Positions 1-7,629 of a stretch of DNA of 40,028 bases are shown in pieces; within the stretch, counting starts at the first letter, position 1; each line of letters begins with the position of its first letter. A program made the position numbers and the translations under genes. This DNA comes from Bacteroidota bacterium. Lineage in GTDB: Bacteria > Bacteroidota > Bacteroidia > Sphingobacteriales > Sphingobacteriaceae. The stretch is taken from contig JABDAU010000033.1 in assembly GCA_013289045.1 (NCBI GenBank), positions 1-40,028 on the forward strand, in the 5' to 3' direction. Below the pieces are notes generated by a model, which was given only the letters and a program-made list of their open reading frames with translations, did no database searches and was not told the origin of the DNA.

Positions 1-120
1 TTTACTCACCCCGGCGCTATCCTGCCGCGGTAAATGCCCGGTAACAACAGCATCCGATCCCTGCTTGCACGAGTAAAACAGGCATACCAATACAATCACT
101 AAGGGAAAAAGTCTTCTCAT
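1..120 (-). CDS. Lipoprotein N-terminus, cut by the window edge (possibly the front of a TPR histidine kinase)
   Basis: Reading leftward from the ATG at 118-120, an open frame of 40 codons runs to the window edge. It begins MRRLFPLVIVLVCLF and then YSCKQGSD, a typical Bacteroidota lipoprotein signal with the lipidated cysteine at residue 18, so the product is exported. The remainder is missing and the family cannot be read. Its position just after a GNAT gene on the same strand, and the nearby 5'-truncated TPR kinase at 562-2118, suggest that it could be the missing N-terminus of that kinase or of a paralogue. That is inference. An 8-bp inverted repeat (121-128 and 146-153) sits directly before the start codon. 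Confidence 0.6.
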   Translation of the reverse strand, partial: MRRLFPLVIVLVCLFYSCKQGSDAVVTGHLPRQDSAGVSK

Positions 121-153
121 CAGCTTACAACAGGCACTTATACTGGTAAGCTG
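121..153. repeat. Inverted repeat just upstream of the lipoprotein start
   Basis: CAGCTTAC at 121-128 is the exact reverse complement of GTAAGCTG at 146-153, with a 17-nt loop. It adjoins the minus-strand start codon at 118-120, so in that transcript it would be a 5' leader hairpin. Its function is unknown. Confidence 0.4.
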
Positions 154-302
154 TATAAAACGTCGCAATACGGGGTTTTATCGCAATTTCTACGGCACAG
201 ATTTCCAGCCATCTAAAGTAAAAATAATACCGCATAAAACCATTCTGTTTATTTTAACAATTGGTTAAATGTAGAAGAGGCCAATAAGAAAGAACTAATG
301 AT

Positions 303-563
303 TTACTTTTCCCTTTTAATCATAAAAGCGTTATTCAGCTTGTCCATGCCAATTTTGGGGTAATATTCCATTGCTGTTGCGGCAGATAATAACAACAGCA
401 TACTTTCGGGATTAATTGCTTTACGGGTAAGATTAACCAGTTCCCTGCCTATACCAAGTTTCTGATATTCCAACCGCACAGCCAGGTCAGACAGGTAGCA
501 GGAGTAGCAAAAATCTGTAAGCGAGCGGGCCACGCCAACCAGCAAGTCACCATCCCAGGCGGG
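303..563 (-). pseudogene. GNAT-family N-acetyltransferase, 5'-truncated fragment
   Basis: The minus-strand frame ends at a TAA (303-305) and encodes the C-terminal part of a GNAT acetyltransferase: AWDGDLLVGVARS, then the acetyl-CoA-binding motif region (YQKLGIGREL), then LLLSAATAMEYYPKIGM. Family members have roughly 50-60 more residues before AWDGD. Here the frame meets a stop (567-569) three codons upstream, and no ATG is available. The missing part coincides with the start of the truncated kinase running the other way, so this is a break rather than an unusual start. It is probably not functional as it stands. Confidence 0.75.
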
Positions 564-567
564 CGAT
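556..567. other. Breakpoint joining two truncated genes head to head
   Basis: On the minus strand the GNAT similarity (AWDGD...) stops at about 560. On the plus strand the kinase similarity (GDYVGGMDLGL...) begins at about 562. Neither gene has its own 5' end. The switch therefore lies within about ten bases in GC-rich sequence. It may be a real inversion or deletion, or a foldback/chimeric assembly join near a contig end. Confidence 0.6.
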
Positions 568-2118
568 TACGTTGGCGGCATGGACCTGGGTCTCAAGGTG
601 CTGGATGAAGCGCAGAAATTTAAGTTTAATAAGCGCCTTCCCGAAATTTATGCACTCATTGGCAGCCTGGACAAGGAGAATATCAATTACCCTATGGCTT
701 TACAATCAGCCGCTAAGGGTGTTGATGCCGCTGTAGCCAATAAAGATACGGTTGAAATAATTGAACTGAAGGGTCTGCTGGCTATGTTCACCAATGGCTA
801 TTCGGCACGAAAAAATGATTCCGCCCTGCGAGAAAAGGCTTTCCATATGCAGTTGGAGGCTTTGAAAATAGCCGAATCAAGCCCCAAATATGAGAATCTG
901 CGTATCAGGTTTTACGACAATATTTCGGGCTATTACCTGAACACCAACCAATTTGATAAATCTATTGAATATGGTAAAAAAGGAGTAGAGCTGAGCCTTA
1001 AGCACAATGCGCAAAAATCACTTACCTATTCCTATTCGTGGATAGGCATGTCCTACTACCACCTTGGGCAAAAGGCGCTTGCGATGGATTACCTCAATAA
1101 AGCGCTGCTGATCACCAGGCAATTGAAGGAGCCTTTCAGAACGATGGAGATCTACGAGTCGATTTATAAATGCTATGTGCTGTCAAACGATTACAAGAAC
1201 GCGTTCAAATATTACAACATTCATAATCGGCTGAGCGACTCGCTGAAAGTGGCCAATAACAACCACCAGCTAAACGAATTGCAGGTAAAATACGATGCGG
1301 TAAAAAAAGACAATAAGATAACCCTGCTCACCGCTACCGGCGAAGCCAGTACCCGGAAAATAATATTTATAGCTATAGGGCTGGGTTTGGCGGTGATATT
1401 ACTGGCGCTTATTTTTGTGCAGTACCTCACCATCAGCAAAAAGAACAAGCAGATGGCGGAGACCAATCAGACCATACAGGCGCAGTCGGAAAAATTGCAG
1501 GTGTTGATGAAGGAACTGCACCACCGCGTAAAGAACAACTTGCAGATCGTATCCAGCCTGCTCACCTTGCAATCGAACAGGTTGGTTGATGAAGAATCGC
1601 GCAACGCAATAAAACTGGGGCAACAGCGTATTGAGGCCATGTCGCTTATCCATCGTAGTTTATACCAGCAGGATAACCCCACGCTGGTAAGCATGAAGGA
1701 ATATATCACTGATCTTACCGAAAGTATTATGATGAGCTTTGGGGTGGATAAGAATGAGTTCGACCTGCATTTGGAGATTGCGGTAACCGAGTTGGATGTT
1801 GATGTGGCTATGCCGCTGGGGCTTATTATAAACGAATGGGTGACCAATGCCTTTAAGCATGCCTACAAAATGAGCAAGCTGCAACCGGCATTATGGATCA
1901 GGCTTAGCCTTGAGAATAGCCTCGAGCTGCAAATAAAGGACAACGGCACAGGTATGCCATCCGAGATGTGGGACAAGCCGCAGAAGTCGTTCGGTATAAA
2001 ATTGGTTAAAGTACTTGCCAAGCAGTTGCGCGGCACTTGTACAGTGGAGAATGAAGACGGAACTGTTTTGACGCTGCATATTCCGAAAACTGAAATAAAA
2101 AACCTGCTTAGCGCCTGA
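562..2118 (+). pseudogene. TPR-containing HisKA_2 sensor histidine kinase, N-terminus missing
   Basis: From the first ATG (580) the frame gives 512 residues: TPR-like helical repeats (about 1-230), a transmembrane helix (about 260-285, FIAIGLGLAVILLALIF), then a HisKA_2 kinase core. The H-box is ELHHRVKNNLQ with the likely phospho-acceptor at His315. The ATPase domain has the N-box NEWVTNAFKHAY and the G1 box DNGTGMP. Family members carry a signal peptide and more TPRs in front. Here the codons before 580 (GDYVGG) still read as kinase, but run into the breakpoint with no start, so the natural N-terminus is lost. The stop overlaps the response-regulator start. An internal start at 580 could yield a protein without its export signal. 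The family call is secure; functionality is doubtful. Confidence 0.8.
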
Positions 2119-2915
2119 TGGAGGATAGGATAAACATACTGATAGTTGAAGACGAAGGCCTCGTAGCCATGGAGCTGGAGGAAAACCTGGTACGCGAAGG
2201 TTATGACGTGGCCGATATTGCCGATAACTGCGATGATGCCTGTGATGCCCACCGTAAGCACCAGGTTGACCTTATCCTGCTGGACGTAAATATAAAAGGC
2301 AGGTGCGATGGTATCGAGACCGCTGCGCGGCTGATGCAAATAAAGGAAGTGCCGTTCATTTACCTCACCGCCTTTACCGATACAGCCACTATAGAGCGCG
2401 CCAAGCATACCTTCCCCGCAGCATATCTCAGCAAGCCTTACCAGGTGACTAACCTCACCATAGCTATCGAAATGGCGTTGCATAATTTTGCCTTCCGCAA
2501 AGCGCCGGAGCCTAAGCCTGCCGAAGAAAACCGGATGCATGTAGTGGATTGGGAAGAGAAAAAGGAAAAGCCGGCTGATAGCCGCGAATCGATACTGGCG
2601 TTCAACAATTCCATCTTTGTAAAGCAGAACTATAAATTCATTAAAATAGATATCGACGACATCTATTACCTCGAGGCCGATAGCAATTACACGTACATCT
2701 ACACGATAGAAAATAAGTACGCCATCAGGCACTCGCTGCAAAACGTAATGGACAAGCTGATGCTGAGTAATTTTGTACGTACGCATCGTTCTTATGCCAT
2801 CAATATCAATCACTTAACCACTTTTAACGATAGCTTTATCAGCATAGGTAAGTACGAGATCCCGCTGGGTAGAAACTATAAGGAAACTTTCTTTAAGTAT
2901 TTTAACTTCCTGTAA
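2118..2915 (+). CDS. LytTR-family response regulator
   Basis: This 265-residue protein has an N-terminal receiver domain (ILIVEDEGLVAMELE; phospho-acceptor Asp56 in LILLD; conserved Lys in YLSKPY near 107) and a C-terminal LytTR DNA-binding domain from about residue 160 (IDDIYYLEADSNYTYIY; FVRTHRSYAININH). LytTR regulators bind promoter direct repeats after phosphorylation. Its ATG shares one base with the kinase stop (TGATG), so the two are translationally coupled and this is presumably the cognate regulator of that kinase. The linker (about 125-160) is charged and proline-rich. No terminator with a T-run follows. Confidence 0.93.
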   Translation: MEDRINILIVEDEGLVAMELEENLVREGYDVADIADNCDDACDAHRKHQVDLILLDVNIKGRCDGIETAARLMQIKEVPFIYLTAFTDTATIERAKHTFPAAYLSKPYQVTNLTIAIEMALHNFAFRKAPEPKPAEENRMHVVDWEEKKEKPADSRESILAFNNSIFVKQNYKFIKIDIDDIYYLEADSNYTYIYTIENKYAIRHSLQNVMDKLMLSNFVRTHRSYAININHLTTFNDSFISIGKYEIPLGRNYKETFFKYFNFL

Positions 2916-3469
2916 AATATCCCTCACGATTGTTAAGAAATCTGATTTTTTCTGATACGCAGTTGCGCTATTTGCATACAATATCCTGCCGTTCGCATAC
3001 ATTTCAAATTTCCGCACTTCTTTATTCAATACTTTTAAGTTGATAATATCCCTTTCCCCGGATTTATTCAATTAATATGGTATGCAACAACGATAATTTT
3101 AATTACATCATTATCGGACAGGTGCGTCGGGCTGTGTAATAGCAAACCGCTTATGAGAGGCAAAGGCTGCCGAAATGATCATGGAGAAATATGTCTGTAT
3201 CTCCAACGAAATAGATATAGGGCAGTTGTAATTAATAGTTAAAATATGCCGGATGGTATAAAAAGCCATCCAAAAATGTTAATAAAAGCAATTTTTTAAA
3301 AAGTTTAAGATGATGTTTTGCCTTAAGAAAAGTATATTTAAGAACTATTTTATAAACTATTTGCCGCAGTGTTATTAAGTATTAGTGAACAGACCGGTGC
3401 TCTCTATTGCCGGCACGAAAACGCGGAATGATTGAATTGAATCAAAACAGACAAAAATTAATATAGACT
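2916..3469. other. Non-coding stretch between regulator and partner-switch cluster
   Basis: This AT-rich region of 554 bases has no credible intact gene. It contains a probable oxidoreductase relic (3082-3231), a weak 6-7 bp hairpin (3251-3271) without a T-run, and presumably the promoter for the cluster starting at 3470, although no clear TAnnTTTG box was found. Confidence 0.6.
3082..3231 (+). pseudogene. Relic of a GMC-type FAD oxidoreductase
   Basis: From 3092 the sequence reads DNFNYIIIG. After losing one base near 3119 the next frame reads GASGCVIANRL. Together these form the start of the GMC (choline dehydrogenase-like) FAD-binding motif, YIIIGxGASGCVIANRL. After an in-frame TGA (3154) the same frame gives EAKAAEMIMEKYV and ends at a TAA (3229-3231), which resembles the end of such enzymes (EKAADMI). 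The relic would thus keep both ends with the roughly 500-residue middle deleted. The motif match is by eye; the C-terminal half is the weaker part. Confidence 0.45.
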
Positions 3470-3805
3470 ATGAATATCACTTTTAAAAAGTCGGGGGACG
3501 TCGAAATAGCGGAAATTGAAGGCAGTATCGACAGTAAAACCGCTCCTGAACTACAGCAAAGCATCCTTAACGTGATCGCCGCTACCAGCAAGATCATTCT
3601 CGACATGACAAAGGTTGGGTTTGTATCCAGTGCGGGGCTGCGCGTATTGCTGATGGTTTACCGTCAGCTAAAAGGTAAGGATGGCAAAATAGTGCTGGTA
3701 GGTGTGTCCGACGAGATCAAAGATGTAATGTTCATGACCGGTTTTATCTCATTTTTCGAGATCGAAAAATCACTTGATGAAGCATTACACAAGATCTCGG
3801 CATAA
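3470..3805 (+). CDS. STAS-domain anti-anti-sigma factor-like protein (RsbV/SpoIIAA type)
   Basis: This 111-residue protein is a single STAS domain. The signature DMTKVGFVSSAGLRVLL aligns with the SpoIIAA phosphorylation loop and places the phosphorylatable serine at Ser54. In the family, the unphosphorylated form binds the RsbW-type kinase and releases that kinase's target; the kinase inactivates it by phosphorylation, and a PP2C phosphatase restores it. The next gene encodes an RsbW-like ATPase and the last gene of the run a receiver-PP2C phosphatase, so all three partners are present. It is the first gene of the long plus-strand run, preceded by a non-coding region that should hold the promoter. 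Confidence 0.93.
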   Translation: MNITFKKSGDVEIAEIEGSIDSKTAPELQQSILNVIAATSKIILDMTKVGFVSSAGLRVLLMVYRQLKGKDGKIVLVGVSDEIKDVMFMTGFISFFEIEKSLDEALHKISA

Positions 3806-3919
3806 TGACAGGATACAATATGCGTAAGCCGGGCTATGCCATGCCATTGCAGGGCATTTTCATAACGAGTAAAATATATTGTATACATGTGGTTTATAAT
3901 ACCCCCGCTCAGTAAGCTT

Positions 3920-4345
3920 ATGAGTACAGAAACGCAAACGTTTAACGCAGTAGTTGATGAGTTAGAGCCCATTCGCGATTTTGTGACCGAAAAAGCGCTG
4001 GCTGCCGGCGCCGATAACCGGAAGAATTATGCGCTTTGCCTGGCCATTGATGAGATTGCAACCAATATTATGCGGTATGGCTACCCGCTTGCGGGCATTA
4101 CCGATGGTAAAATTGACGTTACAATCACCACCGGCGAAAATACGCTCACTATCATACTGGAAGACAGCGCAGTGCCTTTTGACCCGATGCACCACATGTT
4201 ACCAACAGATGATGACCTGAATAAACCCCTTGAAGACCGCCCGATCGGCGGATTAGGCATCATGCTGGCACAGCAAAGTGTGGATGAATTAAAATATGAG
4301 TATGTAAATTCCAAAAACCGTAATATATTTATAGTCAATATTTAA
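3920..4345 (+). CDS. RsbW-like anti-sigma serine kinase / GHKL ATPase
   Basis: A HATPase_c-like domain fills this protein: the N-box is CLAIDEIATNIMRYGY, the G1 region LEDSAVPFDP, and the glycine-rich lid IGGLGIMLAQQSVDE. This is the pattern of RsbW/SpoIIAB kinases, which phosphorylate STAS antagonists and sequester a target protein. I chose the ATG at 3920 (MSTETQTFNAV, 141 residues) over the one at 3887, because the eleven extra residues (MWFIIPPLSKL) are hydrophobic and unlike the family. The gap to the STAS gene is 114 bases. No sigma factor lies nearby, so what it sequesters is unknown. Confidence 0.88.
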   Translation: MSTETQTFNAVVDELEPIRDFVTEKALAAGADNRKNYALCLAIDEIATNIMRYGYPLAGITDGKIDVTITTGENTLTIILEDSAVPFDPMHHMLPTDDDLNKPLEDRPIGGLGIMLAQQSVDELKYEYVNSKNRNIFIVNI

Positions 4346-4380
4346 GCTATTTTAAACCCTAAGGCGAAGAACTTTCGTAG

Positions 4381-7300
4381 ATGAGCGATTTTACGCACCT
4401 GAATCCATTTCCGGGGATAAGAAATTTTGAACCCGAAGAGGATTTCTTGTTTTTCGGTCGTGATCACCAGATCAAAAACATGCTCGGCATTTTGGCCGAT
4501 AAGCATTTTCTTGCCCTTATCGGTTACTCCGGCAGCGGTAAATCGTCGCTCATAAAAGCGGGTATTATCCCTGCTATTCAGAAAGGAAAAATGAATAGCG
4601 TTGGCCACGGCAACTGGGAAACCATTTATTTCCGCCCTGGCGATGACCCTTTTACCGCATTTGCCTCATCGTTATTCTACAGCTTCGGCCTTGATTCGCC
4701 CGATCAGGAAACCTTCGTAAAAGAAACGGTAGCGTTTCTGAAAAACGATGCCACTGATTTCGACGCCATCTACAAAAAATACAATACCGATAAAAAGAAA
4801 AACTGGCTGGTGTTTATTGACCAGTTTGAAGAAATATTCCGTTTCCGTAATATCGATTACAGCGATCAGCAGCTCCGAGAAGCGCAGAAATTTATCCAGA
4901 TCATCCTTTCGGTACTCAACAATAACACCGTACCTGTATATGTGGCGATCACGATGCGGTCGGATTTTATTGACAGCACTACCGAGTTCACTGGTTTCCC
5001 CGAAGCGCTGAATGAGGTGTTTTATTTGCTGCCGCGATTTTTTGGCGATCACCTGCGCGAAGCCATAGTAAAACCGATAGAGGTTTGCGGCGGAAGAATA
5101 ACCGATCGTTTAGTCGAGCGCCTGATACTTGATGCCGATGATAAGGCAGAGCGCCTCCCCGTATTGCAGCATGCCCTGATGCGCACCTGGGACTACTGGA
5201 AGCTGAACCGCATAGGCGACGACCCGATAGACATTCAGCATTATGAAGCGATAGGCACCATGACCATGGCGCTTTCCATCCACGCTGAGGAGATCTATAA
5301 CGGCATTACTTCCATCCGTGGTAAGGAAATTACAGAAACCGTTTTCAAGGCGCTGAACGACCTTGATAAAGATAAAAAAGGCATCCGCCGTCCTGTTCCG
5401 CTAAAAGACCTGATCCTGCTGACCGAAGCTACCGAAGATGAGGTGGTGGATATCATCGACCAGTTCCGTGCACCAGGCCGTGCGTTTTTGCTGCCTTATG
5501 ATGTACAGCTTACGCCGGAAACCATCATCGATATTTCGCACGAAAGTATCATGCGCCTGTGGCAGCGTTTGAAAAATTGGATTGAAGAAGAGACGCGCTC
5601 TGCAGAATTGTACCTGCGCTTATCTGATTCGGCAAAGCTGTACCAGCAGGGCAAGACCGGGCTTTGGATAGATACCGACCTGGCGCTGGCCATTAAATGG
5701 CAGGAGGACAATAAACCGAATGCGCTTTGGGCATCGCGTTATGATCCGGCTTTTGAGCGGGCGATCACTTTCCTCGATTACAGTAAAAAGGAATATCAAT
5801 CCAAAATAGACCAAAAGGCCAGGCGGCAGGCGCTGGAACTGAAAACCGCACGCCGTACTGCTTTAATATTGGGCTCGGCATCTATACTGGCGGTGTTGCT
5901 GCTGGTGTTCGCCCTCAACCTGAAATTTAAGGCTGAGGCGAGCGAAAAGGTGGCATTAGAGAATGGCAGGAAAATGAAGGTTGCCAGCGCTGATGCCGAC
6001 ATGCAGCGTAAGGAAGCGATATTGGAAGAGCGTATTGCCGAGCAGCAGAAAAGTATAGCCGCGCAACAGCAAAGCATTGCCGAAGAGCAGCGCCGCAACG
6101 CCATAGCCGAACAAAAGAATGCCGACCTGCAACGTGCCGCAGCGGTACAACAAAAATTATTGGCAGATCAACAAAGACAAGAAGCGGTTTCTGAAAGGAA
6201 AAAAGCCGATGTTGCCCGTGTAGCTGCACTCGATTCGGGCAAAGTTGCCCAGTCGCAGCGTGACCGTGCCGTGCAGGCTACACACGAGGTGGAAAACCTG
6301 CGTATGCTTTCCGAGGCGCGTTCCATCGCCTTTAAATCGAACCAATTGCTGGGTGATGCGCAGAAGGATACGCTGAGCATGCAGATGGCATTCCTTTCTT
6401 ATGTTGTAAATAAGGAATATGGCGGTCCATCACAGAACCGCGCCATTTATGATGCGCTTAAAGCTCAGCTCAACCACTATTACAATAAAACGTTGCGCTA
6501 CACTTATGGCATCAAGGTAAACCCGGGTGGTTATGACCTGCGCTCTACCGCATTTGTCAATAACAATGATTTCTTTACTGCGGGCGACGATGGTACCGTA
6601 CGCGAATGGCAGATCACTAATTCGCCGGTGCAGATCAACCAGAAGCGGGCAAGTAAATCTCTTAATACGTCCATTTACAGTGTAACCCTGTCGCCAAACA
6701 AAAAGCTCCTGCTTGGACGCCTTGCCGATGGCCGGGTAGCCGTTTGGGATGCGGGCAATATCGCCGGAACGCCTTTTATTCTTAGCGACCCTGGCATTAC
6801 TTCAACGCAATACGCCACCTTCTTGCCGGTGTTGGGCGATAACTGTGTTTTTGTAAAGAGCGATAAATATGCTTACGTCTACAACTTCACCAGGCCGGGC
6901 TTTAAGCTGCTTAATCGCTATAACCTGTGCAAGCAAAACGGCGGCAACAGCTCGCAGGCAGGTTGCTACAGGACTACTAAAGACGGCGTAACTGTATACG
7001 TTGCGCAGGGATCATCCATCTGCTCGCTTACGCTGAACAACGATGCATCACTCGTGGCCCAAAATGAACTGCTGAATGTAAATGACAAGATCAGCTCCCT
7101 ACTGCTGAGCGCTAATGAACATACGCTGGCAGTGGGTACGGATGCAGGCTCAACAGCGATATATGATATTTCAGGCGGTAAAGCTACGCTGGATACGCGC
7201 ATCAGCGGACATAGCTCCAAAGTTACCGGGCTTGGCTTTTCGCAGAATGAAAGTACGCTGGCTTCCGGTTCGCTGGACAACACCATCAGGGTGGGCAGCT

Positions 7301-7629
7301 GGCAGAGCGGTAATAAAGTGGAAGACCTGATCTTCCAGGATAAAAGAGGATGGGTGAGGGACATTGCCATGTCACCTGATAACAAATATGTGCTGGGCGT
7401 GGGGCAGTCGGGTGTGATACAGTTATGGCCGCTCACCGAGGTTACTGTTTTGCAGGAGTTTGCGGGCGTAAATACCAACAAAAAGATGATCATCACCAAC
7501 CTGAAGGAGCAGGATATTGAAAAAGAGATAGGTGCGGATATATACCGAAGGCTTTGGTATGGCAAATACAAAAGCTTTAAGGATTTTTGGAATACAATGA
7601 CAAACAGGTACTTAATGAAATCTGCATGA
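4381..7629 (+). CDS. Membrane-anchored nSTAND NTPase with coiled coil and WD40 repeats
   Basis: This protein has 1082 residues. Residues 10-400 form a STAND-type NTPase (nSTAND1-like: FPGIRNFEPEEDFLFFGRD lead-in, P-loop GYSGSGKS at 48-55, Walker B LVFIDQFEE at 143-151). A winged-helix-like region follows. A single transmembrane helix (about 494-514) precedes a long Ala/Gln/Glu coiled coil (about 520-650) and a C-terminal WD40-like propeller (about 700-1030; GTVREWQI, GHSSKVTGLGFS, SGSLDNTIRVGSW). STAND proteins are signal-gated NTPase switches that oligomerise; the WD40 part would bind the ligand or partner. It starts 35 bases after the RsbW-like gene, and its TGA overlaps the receptor start. 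Orientation in the membrane cannot be read. A defence role is less likely given its neighbours. Confidence 0.9.
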   Translation: MSDFTHLNPFPGIRNFEPEEDFLFFGRDHQIKNMLGILADKHFLALIGYSGSGKSSLIKAGIIPAIQKGKMNSVGHGNWETIYFRPGDDPFTAFASSLFYSFGLDSPDQETFVKETVAFLKNDATDFDAIYKKYNTDKKKNWLVFIDQFEEIFRFRNIDYSDQQLREAQKFIQIILSVLNNNTVPVYVAITMRSDFIDSTTEFTGFPEALNEVFYLLPRFFGDHLREAIVKPIEVCGGRITDRLVERLILDADDKAERLPVLQHALMRTWDYWKLNRIGDDPIDIQHYEAIGTMTMALSIHAEEIYNGITSIRGKEITETVFKALNDLDKDKKGIRRPVPLKDLILLTEATEDEVVDIIDQFRAPGRAFLLPYDVQLTPETIIDISHESIMRLWQRLKNWIEEETRSAELYLRLSDSAKLYQQGKTGLWIDTDLALAIKWQEDNKPNALWASRYDPAFERAITFLDYSKKEYQSKIDQKARRQALELKTARRTALILGSASILAVLLLVFALNLKFKAEASEKVALENGRKMKVASADADMQRKEAILEERIAEQQKSIAAQQQSIAEEQRRNAIAEQKNADLQRAAAVQQKLLADQQRQEAVSERKKADVARVAALDSGKVAQSQRDRAVQATHEVENLRMLSEARSIAFKSNQLLGDAQKDTLSMQMAFLSYVVNKEYGGPSQNRAIYDALKAQLNHYYNKTLRYTYGIKVNPGGYDLRSTAFVNNNDFFTAGDDGTVREWQITNSPVQINQKRASKSLNTSIYSVTLSPNKKLLLGRLADGRVAVWDAGNIAGTPFILSDPGITSTQYATFLPVLGDNCVFVKSDKYAYVYNFTRPGFKLLNRYNLCKQNGGNSSQAGCYRTTKDGVTVYVAQGSSICSLTLNNDASLVAQNELLNVNDKISSLLLSANEHTLAVGTDAGSTAIYDISGGKATLDTRISGHSSKVTGLGFSQNESTLASGSLDNTIRVGSWQSGNKVEDLIFQDKRGWVRDIAMSPDNKYVLGVGQSGVIQLWPLTEVTVLQEFAGVNTNKKMIITNLKEQDIEKEIGADIYRRLWYGKYKSFKDFWNTMTNRYLMKSA

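Noticed and set aside
1863..2813. Long minus-strand open frame (316 codons) opposite the kinase and LytTR genes
   Set aside because: It is a shadow of two clearly recognisable plus-strand genes in a coupled pair, and its translation shows no family motif.
3251..3271. GGATGG...CCATCC hairpin as terminator of the LytTR gene
   Set aside because: Only six or seven pairs and no T-run; more than 330 bases after the stop codon.
3887..3919. Earlier ATG for the RsbW-like gene
   Set aside because: It adds eleven hydrophobic residues unlike the family; ATG 3920 gives the expected N-terminus.
6966..7571. Minus-strand open frame of 201 codons
   Set aside because: It lies wholly opposite the WD40 part of the nSTAND protein; Ser/Leu-rich shadow translation.
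4381..7629. nSTAND-WD40 gene as an antiviral (Avs-like) defence gene
   Set aside because: No nuclease, protease or other effector domain, no mobile-element context, and tight coupling to signalling genes instead.
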